64,000 nucleotides of DNA from Ginsengibacter hankyongi (GTDB lineage: Bacteria > Bacteroidota > Bacteroidia > Chitinophagales > Chitinophagaceae). Where the stretch lies: positions 1,807,501 to 1,871,500 of the forward strand of contig NZ_VYQF01000001.1 in NCBI RefSeq assembly GCF_008710285.1. The letters run 5' to 3'. The position numbers were made by a program, and so were the translations under genes. The first letter of the stretch is position 1. The number at the start of each line of letters is the position of its first letter. Of the stretch, positions 54,152-63,770 are shown piece by piece. Below the pieces are notes generated by a model. The model made no database searches, was not told the origin of the DNA, and saw nothing but the letters and a program-made list of their open reading frames with translations.

Positions 54152-54622
54152 ATGAGTGGAATAAACCCTTTAAAAAAAATTGAAGATTTTGTTGCAGGAA
54201 TTACTTCACAATCGGAAACAGTTTTCCCGGTTGAAATAAAAATATCGCCTGCAAATGATATAAAAGTTTTTCTTGATGCCGATGACGGTATCACCATTGA
54301 AAAATGTACGTCAATAAATAAAGCTCTTTATAAATATATAGAAGAATCTGAATTGTTTCCCGATGGAAATTTTTCTCTTGAAGTTTCTTCACCTGGTATA
54401 GATGAACCATTGAAACTGCATCGTCAATACAAAAAAAATATAGGAAGAAAGGTAGAAGTAGTGATGAATGACGGTACTAGAATAGAAGGAAAGCTTTTAA
54501 AAGTGAGCGATGATGAAATAGTCATCGAAGAAAAAACTGGCAAAGCAAATAAAGCAACAATTAAAACAATAACAATATTATTTAATCAGATAAAGCAAAC
54601 TAAAGTGCTGATAACTTTTTAA
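54152..54622 (+). CDS. rimP: Ribosome maturation factor RimP
   Basis: RimP helps mature the 30S subunit. Length is about 156 residues with the N-terminal KH-like part (EDFVAGITSQSETVFPVEI, ITIEKCTSINKALYKYIEE) and family block FSLEVSSPGIDEPLKLHRQYKKNIGR. The C-terminal SH3-like domain includes VVMNDGTRIEGKLL. The ATG at 54152 is chosen over an in-frame GTG 12 bp upstream. It heads the conserved rimP-nusA-infB operon; nusA starts 10 bp later. Confidence 0.94.
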   Translation: MSGINPLKKIEDFVAGITSQSETVFPVEIKISPANDIKVFLDADDGITIEKCTSINKALYKYIEESELFPDGNFSLEVSSPGIDEPLKLHRQYKKNIGRKVEVVMNDGTRIEGKLLKVSDDEIVIEEKTGKANKATIKTITILFNQIKQTKVLITF

Positions 54623-54632
54623 AAAAACATAA

Positions 54633-55883
54633 ATGGCAAGCATTAATTTGATTGAATCCTTTCAGGAATTCAAAGACGCAGAAAACATAGACAGGCCTAC
54701 TTTGATGAAGGTTATGGAAGACGTTTTTAAAACATTAATCCGTAAAAAATACGGCTCTGATGAAAATTTTGATGTAATTGTAAATGACCAGAAAGGAGAC
54801 CTTGAAATTTTTCGAAGAAGAACTATTGTGGATGATGATGACCTGTACAACACGCTTACCGAGATTGAATATAAAGATGCCATTAAAATAGAACCCGATT
54901 ACCAGGTAGGTGAAGAACTTTATGAAGAAGTAGATATCCAAAAAGAATTTGGGAGAAGAGCTATACTTGCAGGTAAACAAACACTGGCGAGCCGTATTAA
55001 TGATCTTAAAAAGAACATTCTTATAAAGAAATATGAGGACAGGATTGGTGAAATTATAAATGGTGAAGTTTACCAGGTTTGGAAAAAAGAAATCTTATTG
55101 CTTGATGAAGAAGGCAATGAAATGCTGCTTCCAAAGTCAGAACAAATACCCTCTGATTATTTTAAAAAGGGAGAAACAATACGTGCAGTTGTTAAAAAAG
55201 TCGAATTAAAAAACAGTCAGGCAGTAATTATTGTTTCAAGAACTGATACTTCTTTCCTTGCCAAATTGCTCGAAATTGAAGTGCCCGAAATATTCGATGG
55301 CCTTATTGTAATAAGAAAAATTGTAAGAGATCCGGGTGAAAGAGCAAAAGTTGCTGTTGAAAGTTTTGATGACCGTATTGACCCTGTAGGAGCTTGTGTT
55401 GGAATGAAAGGAAGTCGTATACACGGTATCGTTAGAGAACTTAAAAATGAAAATATAGACGTAATAAACTGGACCAACAACATTCAGCTTTTAATACAAC
55501 GTTCGCTTACTCCGGCTAAAATTACCAGTATGGATGTAGATTTGGAAACAAAGCATGCCAACGTTTATTTAAAGCCAGACCAGGTTTCGTTGGCAATTGG
55601 CCGCAGGGGAGTTAATATCAAACTGGCTTGTGAGTTGACAGGACTTGAAATTGATGTGTTTAGGGATAATGAAGGAGAGGTGGAAGAATACGATGTTGAT
55701 CTCGATGAATTTACAGATGAGATTGAATCATGGATTATTGATGAATTGAAAAAAATAGGTTGTGATACAGCAAAAAGCGTATTACAGTTGTCTGATGAAG
55801 AACTGGAGCGTAGAACTGATCTTGAAAAAGAAACTATCACAGAAGTGAAAAAGATTCTGAAAGAAGAATTTGAAGCTGAATAA
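54633..55883 (+). CDS. nusA: Transcription termination/antitermination factor NusA
   Basis: NusA binds RNA polymerase and modulates pausing, termination and antitermination. The 416-residue protein has the N-terminal polymerase-binding domain (1-125), S1 domain (about 130-200, GEIINGEVYQVWKKEILL) and two KH domains (about 220-345, GACVGMKGSRIHGIVREL and LAIGRRGVNIKLACELTG). A short helix-hairpin region (TDLEKETITEVKKIL) ends it. The two C-terminal acidic repeats of E. coli NusA are absent, as usual outside Proteobacteria. It follows rimP and precedes infB. Confidence 0.96.
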   Translation: MASINLIESFQEFKDAENIDRPTLMKVMEDVFKTLIRKKYGSDENFDVIVNDQKGDLEIFRRRTIVDDDDLYNTLTEIEYKDAIKIEPDYQVGEELYEEVDIQKEFGRRAILAGKQTLASRINDLKKNILIKKYEDRIGEIINGEVYQVWKKEILLLDEEGNEMLLPKSEQIPSDYFKKGETIRAVVKKVELKNSQAVIIVSRTDTSFLAKLLEIEVPEIFDGLIVIRKIVRDPGERAKVAVESFDDRIDPVGACVGMKGSRIHGIVRELKNENIDVINWTNNIQLLIQRSLTPAKITSMDVDLETKHANVYLKPDQVSLAIGRRGVNIKLACELTGLEIDVFRDNEGEVEEYDVDLDEFTDEIESWIIDELKKIGCDTAKSVLQLSDEELERRTDLEKETITEVKKILKEEFEAE

Positions 55884-55946
55884 TTTTTTCTTTTAATTCA
55901 AAAAAAGGAAATTGATTATTTAAAACATAATTTTAATCATAAAAAA

Positions 55947-55979
55947 ATCTTCTTTATTAAAAAAGAAGATAAGGAGAGG
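55947..55979 (+). promoter_or_regulatory. Stem-loop and strong Shine-Dalgarno before infB
   Basis: A 9-bp stem (55947-55955 with 55962-55970) is followed at once by AAGGAGAGG, which ends 4 bp from the ATG. Shine-Dalgarno sites are rare in Bacteroidota, and this one is unusually good. The hairpin may set the ribosome access of infB within the operon. Confidence 0.55.
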
Positions 55980-55983
55980 CTTA

Positions 55984-58785
55984 ATGGCAGAAGTAAATAC
56001 ACCACGGGTAATGGCAGCGGCCAAGGAGTTTAACATAGGTAAAGATACCTTGGTTGACTTCCTTGTGTCCAAAGGTTTTGGAGAAGAAGACCTGAAGCCT
56101 AATTCCAAAATTTCGGAAGAAATGTACCGTGTATTGCAGGTGGAATTTCAACCCGATAAAGCGGCAAAGCAAAAGGCCGAACAAATAGATTTACCAAAAA
56201 ATGCTGTTACCGATTTCAAAAAAAGAAGGGATGAACAGGATCTTTCTTTCAATAAAAAAGAACCTGCAAAACCAAAAGAAGTAACACCGGTTGAGGAAGT
56301 TAAACCAGAAGAACCTAAATCACCGGAAGTTCCAGTTGAACATGCGGAGCTACCAAAAGCTGAAGAAGTTATTGAATTACCACAACCGGAAATTGTAAAG
56401 ATCGAAGCTCCCGAAGTGGAGAAGCCAAAGGTTGTTGATAAAATTGACTTAAGCACCATTGATTCGTCAACAAGGCCTAAAAAAACCGCAGCAAAAGGAA
56501 CAAAAAAAGAAACGCCGGTTACAGATAAGGAAGTAAAAGAAAAACAAATAACACCAGAGGAAGTAAAAGAAACGCCAATAGCCCCTGAAGAAATTATAAC
56601 ACCTGGCCCGGTAAAAATCGAGCCGGTTGTAATATCAAATATTAAGGCATCAAAAATAGAGGGCCCTAAAATACTTGGAAAAATTGTGCTTCCAACCAAT
56701 AATGAAACGCGGCCAAAACCTGTTGATGAAAGAAGAAAACGCAAGCGTATTGTAGTTGAGAAAAAACCACAACCCAATGTTAATCCGCCCGGTAATTTTC
56801 AACGTCCGCAATCTCCAAGGCCTCCGGGACCTCCGGGCAGGTTTAACAGAAATGCTCCGCCGCCAATGCGTCGCGAGGAAAAAGAAATTGATCAAAAAGA
56901 AATCCAGGATAAAATAAAAGAAACCCAGGCAAAGCTTGCCGGGGCGGGTGGAAGAGGCAAAAGCCTAAAAGCAAAATATCGTAAAGCGAAAAGAGAAGAG
57001 GCAGCTGAAAATGTAGGTGAAGAAGTGACTGATAATAAATTGCAGGTTACAGAATTTATTTCAGTAAGTGAATTTGCAAATCTTATGGATGTAAGCTTTG
57101 CAGATGTTATAAGTAAATGTATGAGCCTTGGTATTATGGTTTCTATTAATCAAAGGCTGGAGGCAGACGTGATTGAATTGGTTGCTGGTGAATTTAATTA
57201 TGAAGTTGAATTTATAGGAATTGATGATGAAGCAGAGTTTGAAGAAGAAGAAGAGGAAGATAAGGATGAAGATTTGGTAACACGTTCACCGATCGTTACA
57301 ATCATGGGCCACGTTGATCATGGTAAAACATCTTTGCTTGATTATATACGCCAGGCTAATGTAATTGCTGGTGAAGCCGGAGGTATTACGCAGCATATCG
57401 GCGCTTACGAAGTAACTCTTAAGAACGGAAGAGCTATTACGTTTTTAGATACTCCGGGTCACGAAGCATTTACGGCTATGCGTGCCCGTGGTGCAAAGGT
57501 TACTGATATTGCCGTGATAGTTATTGCTGCAGATGATGCGGTGATGCCTCAAACAAAAGAAGCCATTTCTCATGCGCAGGCTGCAAATGTTCCCATGATT
57601 TTCGCATTTAATAAAATTGATAAAGACGGAGCTAATCCTGAAAAGATAAAAGAGCAGCTTGCTGCAATGAATATATTGGTGGAAGACTGGGGTGGTAAGT
57701 ATCAAAGCCAGGAAATAAGCGCGAAACAAGGATTGAATGTTGATGCCCTCCTGGATAAAATTTTACTTGAATCTGACCTGCTTGATTTGAAGGCCAACCC
57801 GGATAAAGGCGCCAGCGGAACTGTAATTGAAGCTTCCCTTGATAAGGGCCGCGGTTATGTTGCCACTATTTTAGTACAAAACGGAACATTAAGGCAAGGT
57901 GATTTAATTGTTTCCGGACAAAATTATGGAAGGGTAAAAGCAATGTTTAATGAACGCAACCAGCGTACTGAAATAGCGCCTCCTTCAACGCCGGTTTTAA
58001 TTTTGGGATTGAACGGCGCTCCCCAGGCAGGTGAAACATTTAAATTTTATAGTGACGAATCAGAGGCAAAGGATACAGCTAACCGTAGGGCTCAAATTTT
58101 ACGTGAGCAGGGAATTCGTGCCAAGAAACATATTACACTTGATGAAATCGGGCGCAGATTAGCTTTGGGGAATTTCAAAGAACTCAATTTAATTATACGT
58201 GCTGATGTGGATGGTTCTGTGGAAGCATTAAGTGATTCATTACAAAAATTAAGTACAGAAGAAATTGTTGTAAGTGTTGTTCATAAAGGTGTTGGACAGA
58301 TTACCGAAAGTGACGTATTGCTGGCCACTGCTTCAGATGCCGTTATCATAGGATTTAATGTACGTCCCTCTTTACAAGCTTCCAAACTCGCAGACCATGA
58401 GGGTGTGGAAATAAAAACTTACTCTATAATTTATGATGCGATAGATGAAGTGAAAAGTGCAATGGAAGGTATGCTTGAGCCAAAAATCCAGGAAAAAATT
58501 CTTGGTATTTTAGAAGTGAAAGAAACTTACAAATTTGATAAGATAAGTGTTGCGGGATGTATGGTTATTGAAGGCAAAGTTGCCCGCAACAACCGTGTCC
58601 GCCTGGTTCGGGATGGTATTATCGTTTTTACTGGTGAATTGGGAAGCCTGAAACGTTTTAAAGATGATGTGAAAGAGGTAACGACCAACATGGAGTGCGG
58701 TGTAAGTATTAAGAATTATAGCGATACCAGGCCCGGCGATATGATAGAAGCTTTTGAAGAAGTTGAAGTAAAAAGAACTCTTTAA
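55984..58785 (+). CDS. infB: Translation initiation factor IF-2
   Basis: IF-2 brings initiator tRNA to the 30S subunit. The 933-residue protein opens with an IF2 N-terminal helix ([19 protein letters not shown]). A long low-complexity region rich in Glu, Pro and Lys (about 60-320) follows, then a second N-domain. The G domain has P-loop GHVDHGKT (Lys448), [15 protein letters not shown] and NKIDK. Domains II to IV, ending in [14 protein letters not shown], complete the protein. Start is fixed by the Shine-Dalgarno. It is the last gene of the rimP-nusA-infB run. Confidence 0.97.
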   Translation: MAEVNTPRVMAAAKEFNIGKDTLVDFLVSKGFGEEDLKPNSKISEEMYRVLQVEFQPDKAAKQKAEQIDLPKNAVTDFKKRRDEQDLSFNKKEPAKPKEVTPVEEVKPEEPKSPEVPVEHAELPKAEEVIELPQPEIVKIEAPEVEKPKVVDKIDLSTIDSSTRPKKTAAKGTKKETPVTDKEVKEKQITPEEVKETPIAPEEIITPGPVKIEPVVISNIKASKIEGPKILGKIVLPTNNETRPKPVDERRKRKRIVVEKKPQPNVNPPGNFQRPQSPRPPGPPGRFNRNAPPPMRREEKEIDQKEIQDKIKETQAKLAGAGGRGKSLKAKYRKAKREEAAENVGEEVTDNKLQVTEFISVSEFANLMDVSFADVISKCMSLGIMVSINQRLEADVIELVAGEFNYEVEFIGIDDEAEFEEEEEEDKDEDLVTRSPIVTIMGHVDHGKTSLLDYIRQANVIAGEAGGITQHIGAYEVTLKNGRAITFLDTPGHEAFTAMRARGAKVTDIAVIVIAADDAVMPQTKEAISHAQAANVPMIFAFNKIDKDGANPEKIKEQLAAMNILVEDWGGKYQSQEISAKQGLNVDALLDKILLESDLLDLKANPDKGASGTVIEASLDKGRGYVATILVQNGTLRQGDLIVSGQNYGRVKAMFNERNQRTEIAPPSTPVLILGLNGAPQAGETFKFYSDESEAKDTANRRAQILREQGIRAKKHITLDEIGRRLALGNFKELNLIIRADVDGSVEALSDSLQKLSTEEIVVSVVHKGVGQITESDVLLATASDAVIIGFNVRPSLQASKLADHEGVEIKTYSIIYDAIDEVKSAMEGMLEPKIQEKILGILEVKETYKFDKISVAGCMVIEGKVARNNRVRLVRDGIIVFTGELGSLKRFKDDVKEVTTNMECGVSIKNYSDTRPGDMIEAFEEVEVKRTL

Positions 58786-58930
58786 AACTCTTAAGAATTA
58801 TTTTCTTTAACAAAACAACCTCAACATTTAACTTTTCAAAAAAAAATCACTCGTTTTGCCAGCGTATTTTTGATAAGCTGTTTTTTTGCTGGTATCAAAT
58901 ACTGTTCATTTAATTTTAAGAACTTCGATA

Positions 58931-60295
58931 ATGAAGAAAAGTCTATTTATCATTTGTTTAATTGCTTCAGCAAATATTCTGTTTGCCCAAACAAAAAAGG
59001 TTGTTGCAGATAAAATAATTGCTACAGTAGGAGATAAGATCATTCTTAAAAGTGAAATCGATAACAGCATTTCTGATATGCAACGGCAAAATATCGATGT
59101 ACCCGCGAATGGCAAATGTCTTTTACTGGAACAGGCGCTTGGCTTAAAAGCATTGGTACTGCAGGCTGAAATAGATTCCATCCCTGTTTCTGATGAAGAT
59201 GTAGACGCAGATATCGATAATAAAATCAGGTACTTTATTAATCAATATGGATCCAAAGAAATAGTAGAACAAATTGCAGGAAAATCACTTTTTCAACTGA
59301 AAGAAGATTTCAGGCAAACTTTTAAAGAACAAAAACTGGCCCAGGGTGAGCGTGATAAAATTGTTGCTGATGTAAGAATAACGCCGCAGGAAGTTGAAGC
59401 ATATTATGATTCTATTCCAAAAGACAGTCTTCATTTTTATGAATCACAATTGGAGGTGGGAGAAATTGTAATATATCCCAAGCCAAGCCGCGATCTTGAA
59501 AATTATGCAATCGATCAATTGAAGGAATATAAAAAAGAGGTTGAAGATGGAAGTAAAAAATTTGAAACCCTTGCTTCTTTATATACTGACGACCCTGGCA
59601 GTAAAGACAATGGAGGACGATATGAAATCAACAGAAATGAAAAAACCTGGGATCCAATATTCCTGGCAAAAGCATTCAGCTTAAAAGATGGCCAGATTTC
59701 AAATGTATTTAAAACAAAATTTGGTTACCATATTATTCAAATGGTAAGCAGAAATGGAGATGATGCCGTTATACGCCACATTTTAAAAATTCCACAAATA
59801 AGTTCTATTGAAGTAAACCAAGCTAAACAACAACTGGATTCGGTGCGTTCAAAACTCGTAGCCGGGACAATTGATTTTGGCCAGGCTGTTTCAAAATATA
59901 GTGAAGATGAAAACAGTAAATTCACAGGTGGCAGAATTCCGGCCAGAGATCAAAGCACTTATTTAACTATTGATGAGCTTGATAAGGACCTTGTGCTGAT
60001 GTTAAAGGATCTTAAAGTTGGGCAATATTCGCAACCCACTGAATTTACCGATGACAGGGGTAAAAAAGCGGTGCGTATTGTAAACATTTTAACCAAAACA
60101 GAACCTCATCGCGAAAATTTGAAAGATGATTATGATAAAGTGGCCCGCCGAGCCTTGGAGGAAAAGAAAAATGATGTTTTGGAAAAATGGTTTGCAAAAA
60201 AAATCCCTTCCTTTTATGTGAAAATTTCAGATGATTATAAATCTTGCCCTGAAATGCAAAAATGGGAGACCAACTCTACCGCTACCAGTAAATAA
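58931..60295 (+). CDS. SurA-like peptidyl-prolyl isomerase (PpiC/parvulin)
   Basis: A periplasmic chaperone-isomerase of about 454 residues. A signal peptide (ending ILFAQ) follows the ATG at 58931; an in-frame start 45 bp upstream lacks one. A SurA N-terminal domain (about 25-165, VVADKIIATVGDKIILKSEID) precedes two parvulin domains (about 175-285, LYTDDPGSKDNGGRYEI, and about 290-400, YSEDENSKFTGGRIP). This is the layout of SurA, which carries outer-membrane proteins to BamA, so it complements the bamA/ompH genes in this window. It may share a transcript with infB, 145 bp upstream. Confidence 0.9.
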   Translation: MKKSLFIICLIASANILFAQTKKVVADKIIATVGDKIILKSEIDNSISDMQRQNIDVPANGKCLLLEQALGLKALVLQAEIDSIPVSDEDVDADIDNKIRYFINQYGSKEIVEQIAGKSLFQLKEDFRQTFKEQKLAQGERDKIVADVRITPQEVEAYYDSIPKDSLHFYESQLEVGEIVIYPKPSRDLENYAIDQLKEYKKEVEDGSKKFETLASLYTDDPGSKDNGGRYEINRNEKTWDPIFLAKAFSLKDGQISNVFKTKFGYHIIQMVSRNGDDAVIRHILKIPQISSIEVNQAKQQLDSVRSKLVAGTIDFGQAVSKYSEDENSKFTGGRIPARDQSTYLTIDELDKDLVLMLKDLKVGQYSQPTEFTDDRGKKAVRIVNILTKTEPHRENLKDDYDKVARRALEEKKNDVLEKWFAKKIPSFYVKISDDYKSCPEMQKWETNSTATSK

Positions 60296-60437
60296 TATCA
60301 TATCTAAATTAAAAAGCTTGAGAAGCATTTACGAACGACGCTATACAAGTTTCCTTTTAATTAAAAATAACAAAACAATTTATTTCAATCTTTGGCGCTG
60401 TTTTATAAAACCTTAATTTTGCGCTTCATTCCAATAA

Positions 60438-62285
60438 ATGAGCGATGAAATAAAACATGAATGCGGGCTAGCCTTCATGAGATTACGAAAACCCTTTTCA
60501 TTTTACCGTCAAAAATATGGTACTGTTCTTTACGGCCTTAATAAGCTGTATCTGCTAATGGAAAAGCAGCATAATCGCGGCCAGGATGGTGCCGGAGTTG
60601 CTGCCGTAAAGCTGGATACTGAACCGGGGTACCCGTTTCTCCATCGTAAAAGAAGCTCTGCCAACCAGGCAATCGCAGATATTTTTTCACAAATTGGCGA
60701 GCAAATAAATGAAATTCAGAAATATCATCCTGAAATAGATCAACATCCGGGCCTTATGAAGGGCCATATCGATTTTTTGGGAGAACTTTTATTAGGCCAT
60801 CTTCGCTATGGAACTCAAGGGAAAAATAATGTCCAGTTTTGCCACCCCTTTATTAAACGCAATACAATACCTGCTCGCAACCTTGCGCTTGCCGGAAACT
60901 TTAACCTGGTAAATAAAGACGAATTATTCTCATTAATAAATAGTCATCCAGATGAACTCGACAGGCAAAGTGATCTTGGTGCTATGATGGATGTAATTCA
61001 TCATTTCCTGGTGAAGGCAGATGAGGCCTCGCCTGGGTCCACTGACATCGTATCAGTTTTAAAAAAATCAGTTGCTCTTTTCGACGGTGGCTTTACTTTC
61101 GGTGGTCTTACCGGGAGCGGGATAGGATTTGTAGTACGGGATGCCAATGGTATACGGCCTTGTTACTATTATGTGGATGATGAAGTAATTGTTGCCGCAA
61201 GCGAACGGGCTGCAATCCGCACCGCTTTCAACGTAGGTGAAAATGAAGTAAAGGAGTTAATGCCGGGATGTGCTTTAATTGCGAACCACAATGGAACTTA
61301 TTCAATTGCGCAAATACTTGAGCCCAAAGAAAGGAAAGCCTGCAGTTTTGAAAGAATATATTTTTCCCGTGGGAGTGATGAAAAAATTTACAGGGAAAGA
61401 ATTGCTTTAGGATATCATTTAAGCGAAGGTGTTCTAAAAGCAATTAATCACGATCTTAAGAACACTATTTTTTCTTTTATACCCAATACCGCCGAAATTG
61501 CTTTTTACGGATTGCTAAAGGGGGCGGAAGATTACCTGAGTAAAACAAAAGTTGAAAGAATATTAAGCTGGGGCAAAGACTTTAATGAAGAGAAGCTAAC
61601 TGAAATGGTTAGCCGAAAAGTGAGAATCGAAAAAATAGCGATCAAGGACGTGAAGCTTCGTACATTTATTACAGCCGATGCCAGCCGAAACGAAATGGTG
61701 CAGCACGTATATGATATTACTTATGGAACGGTTAGAAAGAATGAAGACACATTGGTTGTTATTGACGATTCAATTGTAAGAGGAACTACATTACGTGAAA
61801 GTATTATCCGCATGCTTTCCAGGCTTGAGCCAAAAAGAATTATTGTAGTTTCTTCAGCACCCCAAATAAGATACCCTGATTGTTATGGAATTGATATGAG
61901 TAAATTAGGAGAATTTGTTGCCTTTAAAGCTGCTATGGCTTTATTGAAAGAAAGAAAAATGGAATCCCTGTTGCAGGAACTTGTTGAAAAATGTTATGAG
62001 CTTAAAAGAAACAATCAGCTCCATTGCGAAAACGTAGTAAGGCATATTTATAAGCCTTTTTCAGTTGAAGAAATTTCAAAAAAGATTGCGCAGTTAATCA
62101 CGCCCGAAGAAATTACGGTTCCCGTAGATGTGATTTATCAAACTATAGAAGATTTGCATGATAGCTGTCCTACCAACCTTGGAGATTGGTATTTCACGGG
62201 TAATTATCCCACGCCTGGCGGAAACCGTGTTGTAAACAATGCTTTCTTAAATTATATGGAAGGCAAAAATGTAAGAGGTTATTAA
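60438..62285 (+). CDS. Long amidophosphoribosyltransferase-type protein
   Basis: A 615-residue protein with the two-part plan of PurF: an Ntn glutaminase front with predicted nucleophile Cys9 (after an 8-residue propeptide) and a PRTase back with the PRPP motif VIDDSIVRGTTLRES. It is over 100 residues longer than E. coli PurF, with insertions after Cys9 and near the C-terminus. The oxyanion-hole motif HNGN of class II amidotransferases is replaced by GNFN (residues 153-156). HLRYGTQG is kept. It may be a second PurF paralog with changed amide use. No purine gene is adjacent. Confidence 0.85.
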   Translation: MSDEIKHECGLAFMRLRKPFSFYRQKYGTVLYGLNKLYLLMEKQHNRGQDGAGVAAVKLDTEPGYPFLHRKRSSANQAIADIFSQIGEQINEIQKYHPEIDQHPGLMKGHIDFLGELLLGHLRYGTQGKNNVQFCHPFIKRNTIPARNLALAGNFNLVNKDELFSLINSHPDELDRQSDLGAMMDVIHHFLVKADEASPGSTDIVSVLKKSVALFDGGFTFGGLTGSGIGFVVRDANGIRPCYYYVDDEVIVAASERAAIRTAFNVGENEVKELMPGCALIANHNGTYSIAQILEPKERKACSFERIYFSRGSDEKIYRERIALGYHLSEGVLKAINHDLKNTIFSFIPNTAEIAFYGLLKGAEDYLSKTKVERILSWGKDFNEEKLTEMVSRKVRIEKIAIKDVKLRTFITADASRNEMVQHVYDITYGTVRKNEDTLVVIDDSIVRGTTLRESIIRMLSRLEPKRIIVVSSAPQIRYPDCYGIDMSKLGEFVAFKAAMALLKERKMESLLQELVEKCYELKRNNQLHCENVVRHIYKPFSVEEISKKIAQLITPEEITVPVDVIYQTIEDLHDSCPTNLGDWYFTGNYPTPGGNRVVNNAFLNYMEGKNVRGY

Positions 62286-62341
62286 TATTTTACTACAATT
62301 CTGGTATGGATTTAGGTAGAAACAATTCAACACCTTAAGCA

Positions 62342-62833
62342 ATGAAAACACTACTTCTTATACGTCATGCCAAAAGCAGTTGGAATGATATTGCCCTTTC
62401 CGATTTTGAACGGCCATTAAATGAACGAGGAAAGCATGACGCTCCTCTGATGGCGAAAAAAATAAAAGATAAACAAATAGAAATAGATGCTTTTGTGTCA
62501 AGCCCGGCAAAGCGTGCAAAAAAAACTGCTGAGTTTTTTATGGATGAATTTGCCGTAAAAGCAAAGAAACTAACTCTTATCCCTTCTTTATATGAAGCAA
62601 CATTAGAAAATTATTATGAAGCAATTGAAACTTTAAAAGACAAAGATGACACGGTTGCTTTATTTGCCCACAATCCTGGCATTACCGATTTTATAAATTC
62701 CCTTGATTGTGGCCCGATTGACGACATGCCAACATGTGCTGTTTATGCCATTCAGATAAAAACAAAAAACTGGAAAAAATTTAGAGAAGCTAAAAAGAAA
62801 TTTTTATTTTTCGAGTATCCCAAAAGTATATAA
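62342..62833 (+). CDS. sixA: SixA-type histidine phosphatase
   Basis: A 163-residue histidine-phosphatase-superfamily protein. The catalytic RHAKSSWND motif with His9 is at the start, with a second His in ALFAHNPGITDF. Short single-domain members like this are SixA-like phosphohistidine phosphatases that act on phosphotransfer proteins. Bacteroidota homologs are usually of this type, but the target here is unknown. It converges with the EamA gene 7 bp away. Confidence 0.85.
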   Translation: MKTLLLIRHAKSSWNDIALSDFERPLNERGKHDAPLMAKKIKDKQIEIDAFVSSPAKRAKKTAEFFMDEFAVKAKKLTLIPSLYEATLENYYEAIETLKDKDDTVALFAHNPGITDFINSLDCGPIDDMPTCAVYAIQIKTKNWKKFREAKKKFLFFEYPKSI

Positions 62834-62840
62834 ATCAGAA

Positions 62841-63764
62841 TTAAGGGGTATTTCTTTTAACCGGTGGCGCATTGTTGCTCTCTATTTTTTTGTTCGATAA
62901 AAATACGCCTGCGAATATCATTGCCGCAGCAACTATTTTAAGAAAAGATAGTTGCTCCTTAAGAAATATCATTGCAATGGCAACTGCAAAAACAGGCTGG
63001 GAGTAGATGTATGCACCCGCCACGGATGCATTCAGTTTTTTAATTCCATAAGCATTAAAGATATAGGCAAGAAAAGTTCCGGGTATAGTTAATAAAAATA
63101 AAAAGACCCAGTCTTTCAAAGTAAAAGTGCTCCACGTAATTTTTGAAAATTCGTTTGTGCATAACGGTAATATCAAAAAAAATCCAAAAGTAAAAACCCA
63201 TCTCATTACAAAAATTGCCGAATACCTATTCATAAATGGCTTCACCAATATAAAATAAAATGTATACGCGATTGCACTTGCCAGTACAAGTAAATCTCCT
63301 ATGATAACATTTTCCCCGGGAGACGTTGGTTCTCTTGATCCAATTAATAACACTGCACCTATTGCTGCGATGATAAGCCCTGCTATCTTTTCCAATGTCA
63401 GTTTCTCCTTCAAAATTCTTGCGGCAATAATGGTAATCATTATCGGAGTGATTAATGTAAGCAACGACGCATGAATGGAAAAAGTGAGTGACAGTCCTTT
63501 AATAAAGAGCATTTGATTTATGGCAATGGCTGTTAAGGCACATAGTATTAATGGAATAATTTCATGTTTTTGAATTCTGGTTTTATCATGCTCGAAAAAA
63601 AATAAAATCCAGAAAAAAATAAGGCTTACGCCGATCCTGATAAGGTTTAAGCCAAACGGACCAGCAAAATGATGGCCAGTAAAATATTTTACAATGCTAT
63701 AATTCGTCGCAAAAAAGAGGTTGGTTCCAATAAGTCCAAGATGTGCTTTTAGTTTTTGAGCCAA
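62841..63764 (-). CDS. EamA/DMT family transporter
   Basis: A 307-residue inner-membrane protein with ten hydrophobic helices in two EamA halves (about 10-145 and 155-290), ending NAPPVKRNTP. Typical segments are FATNYSIVKYFTGHHFAG, IMITIIAARILKEKLTLEKIAGLIIAAIGAVLL and GAYIYSQPVFAVAIAMIFLKEQL. Members export or import small metabolites; the substrate cannot be told. It lies 6 bp after the glycosyltransferase at the window end. Confidence 0.85.
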   Translation of the reverse strand: MAQKLKAHLGLIGTNLFFATNYSIVKYFTGHHFAGPFGLNLIRIGVSLIFFWILFFFEHDKTRIQKHEIIPLILCALTAIAINQMLFIKGLSLTFSIHASLLTLITPIMITIIAARILKEKLTLEKIAGLIIAAIGAVLLIGSREPTSPGENVIIGDLLVLASAIAYTFYFILVKPFMNRYSAIFVMRWVFTFGFFLILPLCTNEFSKITWSTFTLKDWVFLFLLTIPGTFLAYIFNAYGIKKLNASVAGAYIYSQPVFAVAIAMIFLKEQLSFLKIVAAAMIFAGVFLSNKKIESNNAPPVKRNTP

Positions 63765-63770
63765 AATTAT

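Noticed and set aside
56148-56777. A 209-residue minus-strand open frame inside infB
   Set aside because: It is the antisense shadow of the low-complexity Glu/Pro/Lys region of IF-2 and has a Ser/Gly/Phe-rich composition with no motif.
60891-60905. Loss of the oxyanion-hole Asn in the PurF-like protein
   Set aside because: First reading suggested Asn was missing; aligning LAHNGNLTN with LAGNFNLVN keeps the Asn, so only the His and Gly changes are reported.
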